From: Dryococelus australis
Taxonomy: Eukaryota; Arthropoda; Insecta; Phasmatodea; Phasmatidae
Assembly: GCA_029891345.1 (NCBI GenBank)
Contig: CM056993.1
Location: 230,917,265 to 230,981,264 of the forward strand
Direction: 5' to 3'
Length of the DNA stretch: 64,000 nucleotides
The translations under genes were made by a program, and so were the position numbers. The stretch's first letter is position 1; every line of letters begins with the position of its first letter. Positions 22,999 through 34,827 of this stretch are shown in pieces. The notes below the pieces were generated by a model. The model was not told where the DNA came from and did not search any database. It saw only the letters and a list, made by a program, of their open reading frames with translations.

Positions 22999-24542
22999 GT
23001 TTTGTTGTTATAACTGGAACGTTTGTTTCAAATAAATACAATTGTTTACAATTTTTTACAAACAAATCCATGGTTTTTTTTTTTTTACTATTTATTAATG
23101 TTTAATAGTCTTACGCTCTTTCCCAAAGCAAAATAAACAAAATGATTCCACTACCTTCTCTCTGGTTGGTTAACGTTTCAACATTGTAGGAAATCTTCCA
23201 TCTAAAATTGCAAGCAACCTATTACGAAAACGTCCTTGAAAACTACCAGCAGATGGCCATATTTTCCACAGAACTATCCATACAAGCAGCCATACAGTCT
23301 TTCATGGAATGATGGAAGGAATCTTCCATCGTGGCATACAGGCTTTAGCAACAACACGCACCGCGAGTCTAGGTCTTTTGCGAACATGAATCCACATCAA
23401 ACAGTGAAAAAACGCAGGAGCGCACATAAACGGTGCGCAAGTGATGTTTGCTCGAGCAGGGGGGAAAAAAGGGGAAGGAGGGGGGAGGCAACGGAAACGG
23501 AAAAAGTAATAACGCGATAATGCACACACAGACGTTACCTACACACGGCAGCTCGTGTACGTTACTGAGGCAAGAGGGCTCAGTAACGTGTAATTAGCAT
23601 CCACCTGACGTGCCGGCTCGCTATTACGTAGCTGGAATGCTCTCATATGACACGACATTCCACGTGAGATGAGATGTTAATATCATTTTTAATGAACTCT
23701 CGCTTGATGAGCAAAGAGCCGGTGAGGGGGCGGAAATGTGCTCCGCGGAAAGAAGCATTTTAATTGGGTGCCTTACATGCAAATATAATTCAGACAGGCG
23801 GAAATTGAAGTGTCAGCAGAAGAATGGTATTACGGGCACAAAGGGAACTGGCTTAGCATTGAGTTCATATTTGATTAAAGACAAATACCTCTTCTTTACA
23901 ATGTTCCATGCAAATATTATGCTATACGATAATAGCAAATAGGTTGAATAATTACAAAATACAAATATATTTTAATATGTTCAATGTTTGAATAGATGGA
24001 AATGCTGTTTTATAATTACTCATGAACGCATTTATTAGTCCATAGATTAAAATTGTGTAAGTGTAATCCTCTTGAAAAGTTTATCGTCCATGATAGACCC
24101 ATTAAATCTATAACTTGATTCAGCGTGTTTATTAAAATTTGTTATGATTACCTGTAGGCTACTTTTTGGCCATAGAAATCGATGGCTGAATGGACCAAAA
24201 TTGTATTATTAATTAGAATGGCAGCACGCTGTATCAAATGTACAACACGAATTAATAGTTCGTATTTTTAATCCGAATATGGTGCCCAAAAGTATTCTTA
24301 CTTGTGAGAAACCTACATACATAAGAGCACATGTGTATAGGTTTAGAATTACTGAAGAAAATAAATGATTACCCTATTATGTGCACCACACAAACAGGGA
24401 TATAAATTTACAGTCTGGAGGGATGACATATGGTAAGTAATTGCATAATTTTCTGTTACACTTTAAAGCTGACCTCTCCAAATGTCTCTAAGGGAATGGA
24501 CTAGGGGCGTGGCTACAGTTTATTCATTAGTTCATCAGTTGG
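22999..24542. other. No gene recognised
   Basis: AT-rich apart from a purine-rich island (23455-23505, g/a runs) and a GC-rich patch at 23520-23650. The open frame at 23236-23520 crosses the purine island and has no domain. Confidence 0.4.
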
Positions 24543-25100
24543 TGTTATGGTCCTGACTTTACAACTCTCCTTAGTAATTGTCATAATCAGGAATACTCTC
24601 AATAATTAACTCAATTAATAATAATAAAATTTTATTTTTTTGGACCCTTAGATAAGACAATGTTTGCAGGTTAATCTCAATAAATCACTATTATAACACA
24701 ATAATAAACGACCCTTGATAAAACTGCTACTTAATTAATCTGGGAAATCCCTCGTTATACAAAGCTACCCCAATTGGACTCACCACTGGATTAATACAGA
24801 GAACGGGTTGGCGAAGTCCGCACCGCAAAGAAGGCCTCTCAGGATCACCTCGTATTGGATCGTCTCCTGTGGCGTTGTCGTCTCTCGGCACCGGAACTCG
24901 AAGGCAGTCAGTGGCGGCAGCACCCTGCGACGTCGGCGACCAGGAGTAGGAAGAAAGAAAGAAAGATGGCCTACACTCTGGCGACCCCGTTTATATAGTC
25001 TGGCCGCACCGACCAATTCCCCTTCTCTCGTCGTTGATTGAGAGGCACCCTGCCACTTGTGTTAAAGTTGGCACCAGGAAACACCTCGTTCGCCATAACA
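24543..25100 (-). repeat. LTR of a retrotransposon, minus orientation (558 bp)
   Basis: Read on the minus strand, the unit starts TGTTATGG (complement of 25093-25100) and ends CCATAACA (complement of 24543-24550), a perfect 8-bp terminal inverted repeat of the TG...CA type. A TATA box (TATATAA, complement of 24991-24997) lies about 105 bases in, and AT-rich sequence with aataaa follows the GC-rich leader. There is no 5-bp target duplication across the two ends (gttgg versus atacc). Together with the purine-rich stretch aaccaggaggg just outside the start, this suggests the 3' LTR of a truncated element rather than a clean solo LTR. Confidence 0.75.
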
Positions 25101-25245
25101 ATACCCTCCTGGTTAGAAGACTCAGTCGTCCTCGACCGTGATATATCGGGCGGAAAATGAGAAAAAAGGGGAAGGCAGAAAACAACCTCTGTACCAGAGA
25201 AGCTGCTGGGGACCTGACACTGGAAATCACGGTTGACTCGCTACA
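25101..25245 (-). pseudogene. Possible pol tail of the truncated LTR element
   Basis: This is the sequence just upstream (minus strand) of the LTR. It contains a purine-rich stretch abutting the LTR and a short frame with an acidic TVEDD segment, as could occur at the end of a Gypsy polyprotein. It is too short to assign by itself. Confidence 0.25.
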
Positions 25246-26338
25246 GTGGTATACTAAATTAATAATATTATCCTTTTGCAGTTAAACACAAGTCATGAAT
25301 AGCTTCCGATATAACTAAGTAATTCTCCCTGTGTAGGCAAAGTATGGTGCTAAATTGCACTAAGTGTTAATCATTTATACAATTGTTTAAGTATCTATAT
25401 ATGTTATTTCACAATCTCTTTTTCAGTTTCATTGCATGGGCCCACATTATATTACATATTTATACTCTTATATATAATATATATAAATTGTATCTATTAT
25501 ATATATATACAAAATTATATTCGGAAGAATTTTCAGCCTTTTTGTCTCTCTTATTGTGAGCTTCGTGTCGTGGTAGGAATATGGAATGTAATGACTGGCT
25601 TCAAGCTATCTCTCAAGTTAAATTATCACATAAAAATTCATTACAAAAATCCATCGCCGTCCTTACCGGAATTGGGATAACGAGGATGTTTTGCAAATGC
25701 TGTGACATTCTGCTCTTTGCTAGATATGTGCATATATATCATACTACTTGTGATATTATGCATAATTTATATATATAATTTGATCTTAATGACTATGTAT
25801 ATTTTTTGTTTTGTATATCCCATTTTGTTGCATATTGGGGTTTTCTATGACATTCATTAAAATATATAAGCATTATAACATTTTGTTAATGTACAAGGTT
25901 TGATTAGGCCTTTTCTTTATACATTTTTACACCTGCTTCGCCCTGGCTGTACAGTGGATAATCTATCCTACAGGAATCATTTTATTTCATAAAGTTGCCT
26001 ATTGCATTTTTTATTGCAAAATTAATCTCTATATACATGGTTTAATTATATCGCCAGTGTGTGTACAATGACTATATGTAATGCCTTCTTTCTACCCCTG
26101 GTATACATTATTTTTGCTCGCTTCTTGTTTATATAAGAATTGTTATCTGCAAGTAATGCTAATCCACAGTACCAAATTGTTATTACATGATTATCTTGTA
26201 ATGTTTGTTTACATAGTCCTCTCAACATATACGTGCAATCTGTAAGTTTTTATGTGCCTTACTTTATTGTGTTGACAGTCTAGATACTAGTGTGTACAAC
26301 TGAAGCAATTTTATACATAGTTAAATTATAGAAGTCAT
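25246..26338. other. AT-rich, probably 3' end of the adjacent minus-strand provirus
   Basis: There is no supported gene. The sequence follows the env-like remnant of the minus-strand provirus and could hold its 3' untranslated region and LTR. I could not find a matching LTR at the other end (32.2-33 kb). Confidence 0.3.
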
Positions 26339-27967
26339 TTACACCAGTAAAATACCTTTTATCATATATGCGCTTTTTTGTTGTGTGAAAATGTACAATA
26401 TGCTGTCTCCAAATGGAATATTTGTATCCGTAATAGGTTGATCTTTTGGTAGCATATCGAAAGATAGAAATCTAAATGCCCAATTGCTGTCAATATATTC
26501 ATTAATAGAATGAAATTGTATTTCTGTATCTAATCCTAATTGAGCACCATCAAAAGATTTCTCTGTCATCCAATGTATTGGTATCACAATTTGTGCGTGC
26601 GTTAGTACTAGCGCTCGCATGTCGCATGGATATGTTGCTTCAATTACTATAGACTTTTTGTATTTCATATGACAACCACAAGGTATTTGTATTTCTGTAC
26701 CTCCAAAATCGGTAATAACTCTATTAAGTGATATATTTGTGCATCTAAAAATCTGATTTCGCATTCACAACTATGTACTGATGTGGAAAAATATTCTTAA
26801 TTACAAAAGCACTATAATTTTTACAGACAAACTTGCAGTGACAGAATACTTTGTGCATACAATTTAATAAAATAACAACTGCCTAAATACATTCCTGTTT
26901 CTCTAGTTAGCATTATTACTTTGGGAATATGATAAATATATTCGTTGTTTTCTGGTGCATTACTTATCTCTATAATTTCGTCTGTTCTACTTTCTAATGC
27001 GGTCATAACATAATCATTTACCATGCAACATGTCTGATTGAAATGCCTGCATGGTGTTGGAATAATATAATAAATGTTCTATATCCTGGTACTTATTATC
27101 CCAGTTATTTTAACTTTAATAAACATTTGAGTATGTGATATAATGCATTAAGTAATTGGATTGGAATAATACCTATAGTATAGTGAGTTTAAGCTTTTGG
27201 GGTCGTATTTGCTGTTCATTGCTTATGAGATCAGCTATGAGTTCTGGTCTACTTATTACATGTGATAGCAAATGGTTTGCCTTGCAATGAGATATATAAA
27301 TTAATATTTACTATTCCCTTATAAATATTTGTTGTAGACAATTGTTCTAATGTAATTGCTAGTTAAGCCTGGTTTACAGATTTAGTCTGCCTATTCAATA
27401 TCTTTGTAATTGTTTTAATTGCTTCACCTAAAGCATTCATGCTACCTTCTGTCTCATTTTTCATTTTTATAATATTCTCTATGGTAGAACGTAATACTAC
27501 ATTCGATATTTGAAATCTGCCTTGCTAGTTATTGATATTTGTTACTAAATATTTATCATTGGTAACTAGTTTTTCGAAATACCTATCAGTTAAAACACTG
27601 CAACACCAAGTTACTGAATCTCGTAGGATATGAATACACCTGGTTCTGCATACTGGTATTTCTGTTTCGTTTAAGGATTCTGTTACTGGACTATTTTGAA
27701 TAGACAGTAGGTAACTCTTAATAATTCTTGCATTTTGGCAAATATTTGACAAGTTATGTCTAGTGAGTCAGGTCATACTGGTTTGCTTAAAAATATTGTG
27801 TAAACCAATGGTAAATATTCTTCATGGTGCAGTGTGGCTGTCAGTGGTGTCCAGTAGATTTCTGCATACATCCATAATGTTGTCCATGGCTGCATGACCT
27901 GTATAGCACACAGATTAAGGACAAGTGCTGCTTGGTCTCCTGTCATTTTACCTTGGACCTGAAACAT
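26339..27967 (-). pseudogene. Envelope-like remnant of an errantivirus-type element
   Basis: Several minus-strand frames follow the integrase in the position where errantiviruses carry env: 27773-27967, 27525-27752, 26821-27024 and 26339-26764. The last frame (141 codons) has paired cysteines in IPCGCHMKYK and YPCDMR and looks like the extracellular part of an insect-retrovirus/baculovirus-F-type fusion glycoprotein. I saw no furin site or fusion peptide, and I cannot place a clear membrane anchor. Frameshifts and stops separate all pieces. The identification rests on position and general cysteine pattern and is less certain than pol. Confidence 0.45.
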
Positions 27968-28029
27968 ATAACATATTTATGTTAAATCTTGGTTCCTTAC
28001 TGTTTTTTTAATTTCCCAGGTGTGCTAGT

Positions 28030-29100
28030 TTAACATTTCTTGTGCACACCATGTCGTGTTGCTTGATTACCGATTTTGCTATTCATATAAGTAATGTGGA
28101 TGGACCTAATATATTTTATATTAAGTAAGGTCCTTTAAACTCATATTCTAGGCTCATATGTCTAGAGTGATACTTTACCTATACAAAGTATCCTACTTTA
28201 AACATATTTAGGTTGTGTTTCTTATCGAAGTTATGCTTTTGTGCTTGTTGATTTTGTAGTAAATTCAGTCTGGCTTGTTCTGTATTTTTCTTTAACTGTG
28301 TGTCCGAATCTGCTGGCATTACGGAAATTTTTCCGAAAGGAACCTGTATAGGTTGTACTGCTTCCTGATCATGTAACTTATTGAATGAAGTCTACTTAGT
28401 ACTAGTATTCACTAATGTATTATTGTTAAAAATTATACAGTCTAAGTATTCATCCCAATTTTCTGGATCCTCATGCACACATGTAGGTAACTGTTGACTA
28501 ATACTTTTATTCGTGCTCTCAATAAACCATTACAAGCTGTGTTATACGTGCATATTGTAATCTTTTTTACCTGTCAATATTAGTCTGTCAATATTTGTTC
28601 CGCGTAACCATATCTTAGCGTAACTTCCTTAATAATTTCCGCACATGTGGAAGCATCTATATTCTGTACTGCTTTGGCAACAACATATCGGCTAGTAAAC
28701 TCTGTCATAGCTAGTATATAGTGGTTACCTTGTTTAGATTTTTAAATAGGACCTTTGGCGACCAATGCCCATACTTTTAATAGTGGGGGAGGTTTTACTG
28801 ATTACAATTGTCTTTGTTTCTTATTGCTACTGTTCATCTTTTGGCAAATTTCACATTTCTTAATATATTGTGCCATGTGGGAATGTGTTATGTCCAAATA
28901 GTAACTTTGTTTGATTTTTGCAAGTGTTTTATAATTAGCAAAGTGACTACCTACCAATAAAGAGTAATGGTGGGCTGTAATTATTCATTTTGGTAATGTT
29001 TTGAAACTAATGTTAGAGGTTTTTCATCTGTTGAAGAGTGTAATTTTAAATAAATCTCTCCATTTGGTGCAATGCCATGTCGTCTAGTTAATTTAAGATA
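28030..29100 (-). pseudogene. Errantivirus-like integrase (decayed)
   Basis: Minus-strand reading shows, in order, a zinc-domain end (KKCEICQKMN, near 28860-28830), a core strand (LAMTEFTSRYVVAKAVQ, where the usual Asp is Glu), DYNMHV-like remnants of the second strand, and a readable Gypsy-type C-terminal segment: ACNGLLRARIK, ENWDEYLD, VPFGKISVMPAD, and DKKHNLNMFKVGY. Stops are frequent. The C-terminal domain near 28200-28090 (YEFKGPYLI) is the GPF/Y-like module. The copy is inactive. Confidence 0.75.
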
Positions 29101-29535
29101 TTTCACTTCTGCTTTCTGTGGTTCAAGCAATGCTGTTTTGAGTTTTTGTATATGTTCGTCATTTTCATATTCTCCCTGAAATTGTGAATTTCTAATAGTT
29201 TAGGTTGTTAACAAGTTAAGTAAATCACTGTCATTTTCAATATGGAACAATTCTTACTCATGGTTATAAATTTGAATGAAGAATGTTTGTTTTGAATTAC
29301 TAATTTCTTATTATGTGAATTTTCAGTACTGGGTCTAGCACACTATTTTTGATCCTATCTTTACTGCCTTCCTGAATTAATTCTATGATTCTTCCGTACA
29401 TTTCTGCTGTGGCTTTTAATGTAGGTTTATCATCCTATCTTGGTACTCTAGCAAAAACCTTATGTTTGATGCTGGGTCTAGAGTTCTAGTTATTTCAATA
29501 AGTGATTCTTTGAATTCTGAATAATGTGTTTTAAA
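29101..29535 (-). pseudogene. Linker between RNase H and integrase (decayed)
   Basis: The sequence keeps the AT-rich composition of the provirus and lies between its RNase H and integrase parts. No motif can be read with confidence. Confidence 0.4.
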
Positions 29536-30345
29536 TTATTTCCCTATAGTTTGTGTTATTTCTTGCTCCTTTTCACTGTTTTGAAAAATAGCCTCTGCTA
29601 GGGTTTTGTATATACTTTGTGAACTCGAAATATGATCCATAACCTTATAAGTAATACTATCTATGACAATATGTTTTGGTTGCACTGCTCGCAGAGTAGA
29701 AATTCTACTGAGAGCATCTGGTAATGTATTCATTTCACTCCCAACTATTTTTGCTTCAAAATCAAATTCAACTAATGCTTTTGCATTTTCTGTATTCTCA
29801 AGTGGTTTTCTGCCAAACTTTTTAAATATCGTAGACTAGCATGTTCCATCTCGATAATGCATTATCTTTCGTATATATTGTCTAAAGTATATGCAAAAAA
29901 TATTTAATAGTTCCTAATTCTCTCTCTCTGTAATGGACCATCTATCTTAATTAGTGGAAAGTTTCTTAGAAGCAAAAGCTAAAATATTCCTAGTTTTGTC
30001 TTTTGTTTCCTGCACGAGAACTGCCCCTATAGCTGTTTCAGATGCATCGAATGCAAATATTGTGGTTTTATTTTCATCAAATTTATGTAATATCGGAGCT
30101 TCTTGTAATGCTAATTTAAACTGTGAAAATGCATTTTGCTGTTGTTGGCCTCATTGATATTTATTACTGTTCTTTGTGAGTTCAATTAATGGTTCGGCTT
30201 CAGCTGCATCATTTTCTCTGTAATTCCTTGAATAAGTCAACATATCTAAGAATGTTCGTAATTCCTATACGTTAAAATGTGGTGCCATTCGCTTAATGGT
30301 CTCTAATTTGTCTAGATATGCTGTAATTCCTTCTCAGGTAATTAA
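29536..30345 (-). pseudogene. Errantivirus-like RNase H
   Basis: On the minus strand the block reads through FAFDASETAIGAVLVQ (near 30060-30015, first catalytic Asp), NILAFASKKLS and WSITERELGTIKYF (catalytic Glu). It ends with MNTLPDALSRI (about 29733-29700), the closing segment that supplies the last Asp. These are the diagnostic RNase H motifs of Gypsy elements. In-frame stops occur around 29830-29960. RNase H removes the RNA template during reverse transcription. Confidence 0.8.
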
Positions 30346-31020
30346 ATGACCTAGTATCCTTGTTCTTTGATGTGCTAAATTGCATTTATTTAAATTTACC
30401 TTTTCATTGAATTTTATCCATCTTTCAAATATTATTTTAATATTTTCTAAGTGTTGTTCAAATGTTTAATCTAATATAGAAAAATATTTTTTATATAGGC
30501 AATTGCTGTGTTCCAACAATACGGTCCTAGCAAAATGTCAGTAAATGGTCGAAACTGCTGTGGGCTAGAAGATAGTCCCCTAGGCATACATTTGTTCTGA
30601 TATAATAGTACACCATCGATCATGAAAGCTAGTTTGTCTTTATCTTATTTTCTCACTGGAATTGCATAAAATCCTGAAAATAGACTTAGTGAGGTAATGT
30701 ATATGGTATTTTGGAGTGTATTTAAAATGTCCTCAGTTAGTGGTAAAGGATATTGAATTCTCTTTACATACTGATTTAAGAATCTAAAATCTGTTAAGAA
30801 TATAATACCATTTTTACTTTTTCCTTACAACAAGACTTAGTGCTGCATATTGTGAGGAAGATTGTTTAACTATCCCTGAATCAGCATTATCCTATATCTG
30901 TTTATTTAGTTCCTCGATTACTTTTGGCCTAATTATATATGGAGGCCTCTGTATTGACTTATCAGTTGTTAAGTCTAATTTGATTTCAAAATGTTTGGTC
31001 TCCATCAGTTCTAGCATATT
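30346..31020 (-). pseudogene. Errantivirus-like reverse transcriptase
   Basis: The minus strand carries the typical RT opening HFEIKLDLTTDKSIQRPPY (near 30990-30930), then VVRKK, SGFYAIPVRK, CMPRGLSSSPQQFR, and the catalytic region LLGPYCWNTAIAYIKN. There the expected x-x-D-D box reads YIKN, so both catalytic Asp residues are lost. Thumb residues (ILGHLIT, FNV-ELRTFLDM) follow. Several stops are present. Confidence 0.85.
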
Positions 31021-31181
31021 TTGCGCAAACCTATTCTTATATCCTTATATTATACTCAATTATTCAGATTTTTCTTTACTGTTCAATTCTTTATTTATTC
31101 TCTTTTACTTTTATAATACCTTCGTTCTCAAATTTTCTATCTTATAAATGCTGTGTTGTATCGTATGCATTTCTATTTTCT

Positions 31182-31499
31182 CTAATATGTTATCGTATAT
31201 TGGTATTTACAGTAGTTTCTTGGCATTATTTGCATTGAGAAACAGTGTTTTGTGATTAAGAAATGGTATGGCATTGTATTTGTGATTGAAGTTTGCAACT
31301 GAGTATGACGTCTACTCTTAAGTTGTCTATTAGAAGAAACTCTTGTGTAATATAGTATTTTTAAATTCTCTTTATATTTCGGTAGATCTATAACTTCCAT
31401 TGCTCCTACTATATTGAACTGTTCTGTAACTGGTTGTAGGTTCTGATTTCTGATAATCGTTGACATGATACAACTGCGACTGCAGCCGGTGTCTAACAT
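31182..31499 (-). pseudogene. Errantivirus-like aspartic protease
   Basis: This frame opens with MLDTGCSRSCI, the D-T-G active-site loop of a retroviral-type protease with the catalytic Asp present. It lies between gag and RT. The rest of the roughly 100-residue domain can be read, but a flap Gly or the closing I-L-G segment is not obvious. It processes the polyprotein in intact elements. Confidence 0.65.
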
Positions 31500-31518
31500 C
31501 GCATAATAATGGACTCTA

Positions 31519-32165
31519 TCAATGTGCAGTGAATCTCTTGGAGTTGATGTTTTTCAAGTTCAGTTCGATGTCCTGATTGTTTCGTTTTTCAACCTGTCGT
31601 CGCATCAGCTTCATGATTATGCTGTTTCTTGTGTGGCTGAGTTCTGCCAGCCTGGGCAGTTTTCTCATCACCGCCTGGCAAGTAAACAGCTGTGTGTGCA
31701 TCCTTATGCATCGGCTGTAAAATTGTGTATCTCTTTAAATGCAATTTCTTGTTCACGATTCCAAATGTGGTTTTTAAACTTACGAAACCGGGACGCAATA
31801 TCTGTATAAAACTCAATGTTCTGCTGAGGAAATAGATCGCACTGTGCCACTTTATGTCCTGTATACATACATAACACACACGTATGTGACGTTAAACTAT
31901 GTAGTCCTACTTTACCTCGGTTATTCTCTGCTTGTAACGATATCATGGGTTGGGTAATCGTAATGGCGTGTACCTGTTTTTGACTTTCAATTGCTACGTC
32001 ACCTCTTTTCTGCATCGCTTCACGTTTTGCACTGCTGACAGTTTTCCTGTCTGTAACCTGTGTTACTTTTTGAAATTTTGCCACCAGGCTTACCAAAATC
32101 TATGCAAGAAGCCTGAATTTCCTCGTTACTTGTTCATTTTTCTCTCTTGCCCTGATGCTTAATTA
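31519..32165 (-). pseudogene. Errantivirus-like gag C-terminal part with zinc knuckle
   Basis: The 31704-32096 frame contains CVLCMYTGHKVAQC (about 31880-31839), a perfect CX2CX4HX4C nucleocapsid zinc knuckle that would bind genomic RNA. The following frame (31519-31701) continues with a basic segment up to the protease. The N-terminal capsid part should lie beyond 32165, where no long frame remains. Confidence 0.75.
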
Positions 32166-32548
32166 TCCCAATGCTTGTGGAAACATATTTGCTATCTGAT
32201 ATTGAGTTTCCTGATGCTACTTCTGCATTGGATTTTGCTTTGTCTCTAACACTATCTTGCAAATGTCTTTTTCTCTGTGGGGGTAACACACTTTTTCCCC
32301 TTACTACCTAGTTTTTTTTGGATCGGTGTACTTTCTACACTGGTACCTATTTGATTTGTTAGTATACTTATATTTACTGTAATTTTCCTGGTACAGATTT
32401 TCTCTCTAAGTATCTTTTGCCTATTGTCATTACCTGTTTTGTAATGTTTTTGTTAATTTATATATTCTCTTTGCTCACTTTTACCTCACCTTTCTAGTTC
32501 GTTAAATGTTATCCTTGTTCCTCTACAGTATATTGGCATATATTTCCT

Positions 32549-32553
<5 letters not shown>
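32166..32553 (-). other. Probable worn gag 5' region of the provirus
   Basis: No supported frame. The sequence continues upstream (minus strand) of the gag remnant and would hold capsid, leader and 5' LTR, none of which I could recognise. Confidence 0.25.

Positions 32554-32635
<82 letters not shown>
32554..32635. repeat. (TA)n microsatellite
   Basis: About 40 perfect TA units. Confidence 0.95.
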
Positions 32636-32640
<5 letters not shown>

Positions 32641-33198
32641 GTCCTGTTTGTTTGGCTCTTTATATTTCACAGAATTTGTAATATTTATTTGTGGTCTGAG
32701 TTTTCTGTGTTGGTTTTTGTGGACTTTCTTTACAACATCTGTAAAAAATGTTTAATTGAAATGTTAGAAACCAATATGAGTTAAATAAAGAGAAAGTGCT
32801 ATGTGAATGTGGAAAATGTGTTTATAATGTATTACTCAGAAAGCATTAAAGAAACTAAACTGCACAGTGCAGTAATATATATTCTAAATGAAATTCAATG
32901 CAACAACTATCCAGCAAAGACACGCATAGTATGTAATGAGAACAAATCTATAAAATTGTTTTCTTCTCATAAAACTACTAAGGACAAGCATACAACAATG
33001 TGAAAAAATATTTTCGTTAGAAATATTATCATTTGAAAAATTAAATAGTTCAAAATTATTATCATTAAATGAAACACTTTTTCGATTTCATTCCTTTATG
33101 TGTATTATTATTACATTTTTCGTAGAATTTATATGTTTTTTACTTGATATCTTTCGCAACCTTATGTAGTGTTTTTTCTTACAAATAAATACATGAAA
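32636..33198. other. No gene recognised
   Basis: AT-rich. A 66-codon plus frame at 32803-33003 has no motif. Confidence 0.4.
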
Positions 33199-33300
33199 AA
33201 TGTCTGCGGGAAATCTAACTGCTTTAAAAGTGGTGGAGATAAGACCTATAGCTGAAAGCTTAAAAATAAAAAATATAGATAATCTAAAAAAAAAAAAAAT
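33199..33300 (+). pseudogene. Possible N-terminus of the Maverick-type protein
   Basis: A frame starting MSAGNLTALKVVEIRPIAES resembles the SAP-like helix pair that opens many Maverick/Polinton proteins. It lies 600 bases before the polymerase motifs and runs into an A-rich stretch. The assignment is tentative. Confidence 0.3.
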
Positions 33301-33799
33301 TTAGATCATATGTATTATAATGCAAAGTAAAGTTCTAAAAGAACATGAAGATTTTTATGGCGTTGCTACCAAAATTATATGAAAAATAAAAAAAGAATTA
33401 AAAGAAATATTTCATTTTTCTGATGATGTATATATTGTAAAGACGAAAATGATTTAAATGAAATATTTACTATTTATGAAGAAGAAAATAAGAATGATAA
33501 TAAAGAAATATCCTCCTTTATCAATTACATTTTTTGGCTTATAATTACATTGCTAATTTTATTTATCGCTCTTCCAAAAAAAAAAAAAAATCAGGGGGAA
33601 ACAGTTGTTCAAAAGTTTACCTTCTTCAGTTGCTAATGTTAAAGAGATATACAAACGTTTACCTTTTTTCAAAAATGCTAATGATAAACAGATGATCAGA
33701 AGTTCATCTATGAAGAAGATAAAAAAACTTAAAATAAATATTTCCTGTTTCTACTAATGTATACGCAAATAAAATAGATAGAACAAATAATAAATCTGA

Positions 33800-34827
33800 A
33801 ATATAGCCACTAAAAGTTACAAAACACAAACAGGATAAACATATAAATTTGCTTTTATCGAAAATGATTGAAACTCACATTATTGTTGGATAAATGATTT
33901 ATCGAAACTGCTTTCAGCACAATAAGTAATCATAAAAGTAAAACTTATGTATGTGATATGTGTCTTAAATTATTTTCATCTCAAGAAAAGTTAAATAATC
34001 ATACTGTCGACTTTTATAAAAATGCACCAGTAAAAATCTGTTTGACATCGGAAGGTTAGCAAATATTTTCAAAAATTACCAACAAACAACGAAAGTTCAT
34101 TTTACAATATAGCCGATTTTGAATCAATACTAAAGAAAATATCAAGTGTTAAACCAAATCCAATGAAAATAAAAAAAAAATAACTTAATCATAAAGTATA
34201 CAGTTTTAACAGAGGGTGATATTGATAATGGTTTTAATAAAGAAATACTTAAATAAAGATATAAACTTACTAATGCACAAATAAATACCATTCATTAAAG
34301 TTGAATGATGAATCATATACAATGAAACATCAGTTACATGAAGTTTCTGATTTTTGGTATTATATTCTAAATAGTTATGATGATTAAACCACCAATTGTA
34401 TATCGATGTCCAAATTCACTTTTTATGCTTATGAATTCATTGAAATTAGAAGTAGAAAGAATTGGGATAGTAAATTTGCAACCAGAACCAATGCAACCAC
34501 TAACAAAAGAAGAAACAGTGATATTTAAAAAATCTAAAAAATGTGTTGTATATATCAGTGTGAATATACAAAGGATAATACCAAAGAATATCTCCATAAT
34601 TATATAACTAGAAAGTTCAATAAACCGGCTTGTTTATCTTGTAAATTAGATTCAACATAGCCTGATTTTCCTAATTTATTTTCATAATTTAGCAGGATAT
34701 AATGCTAATATATTTATTAAATACCTAGGATATGATGAAAAACCAATACATTTAATTCCAGATAGTGAAGAAAAGTATATTAGTTTTGGGAAACAAACAA
34801 AACATATAACAATGATGTTTATAGATG
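33800..34827 (+). pseudogene. Maverick/Polinton-type DNA polymerase B, left half (exonuclease region)
   Basis: This is a protein-primed family-B polymerase in pieces. A region with KQDKHINLLL is followed by a zinc-finger-like module (YVCDMCLKLFSSQEKLNNH, about 33950-34010). Then comes ADFESILKK (about 34108-34135), the Exo I motif with its catalytic Asp and Glu. The frame from 34377 carries PMQPLTKEE, and farther on are HNLAGYNANIFIK (Exo II region, where a Tyr-Asp is expected and Asn is found) and HLIPDSEEKYISFG. Stops and frameshifts are numerous. The gene stops at 34827, where a Tigger element begins, and resumes at 37134. These polymerases replicate self-synthesising transposons and related adintoviruses; this copy is dead. 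Confidence 0.8.

Noticed and set aside
24780-25230. Minus-strand frames of 78-79 codons followed by a GTGAGT donor, like a first exon
   Set aside because: They lie within or at the edge of an LTR with TG...CA ends and its own TATA box, so an LTR leader explains them better.
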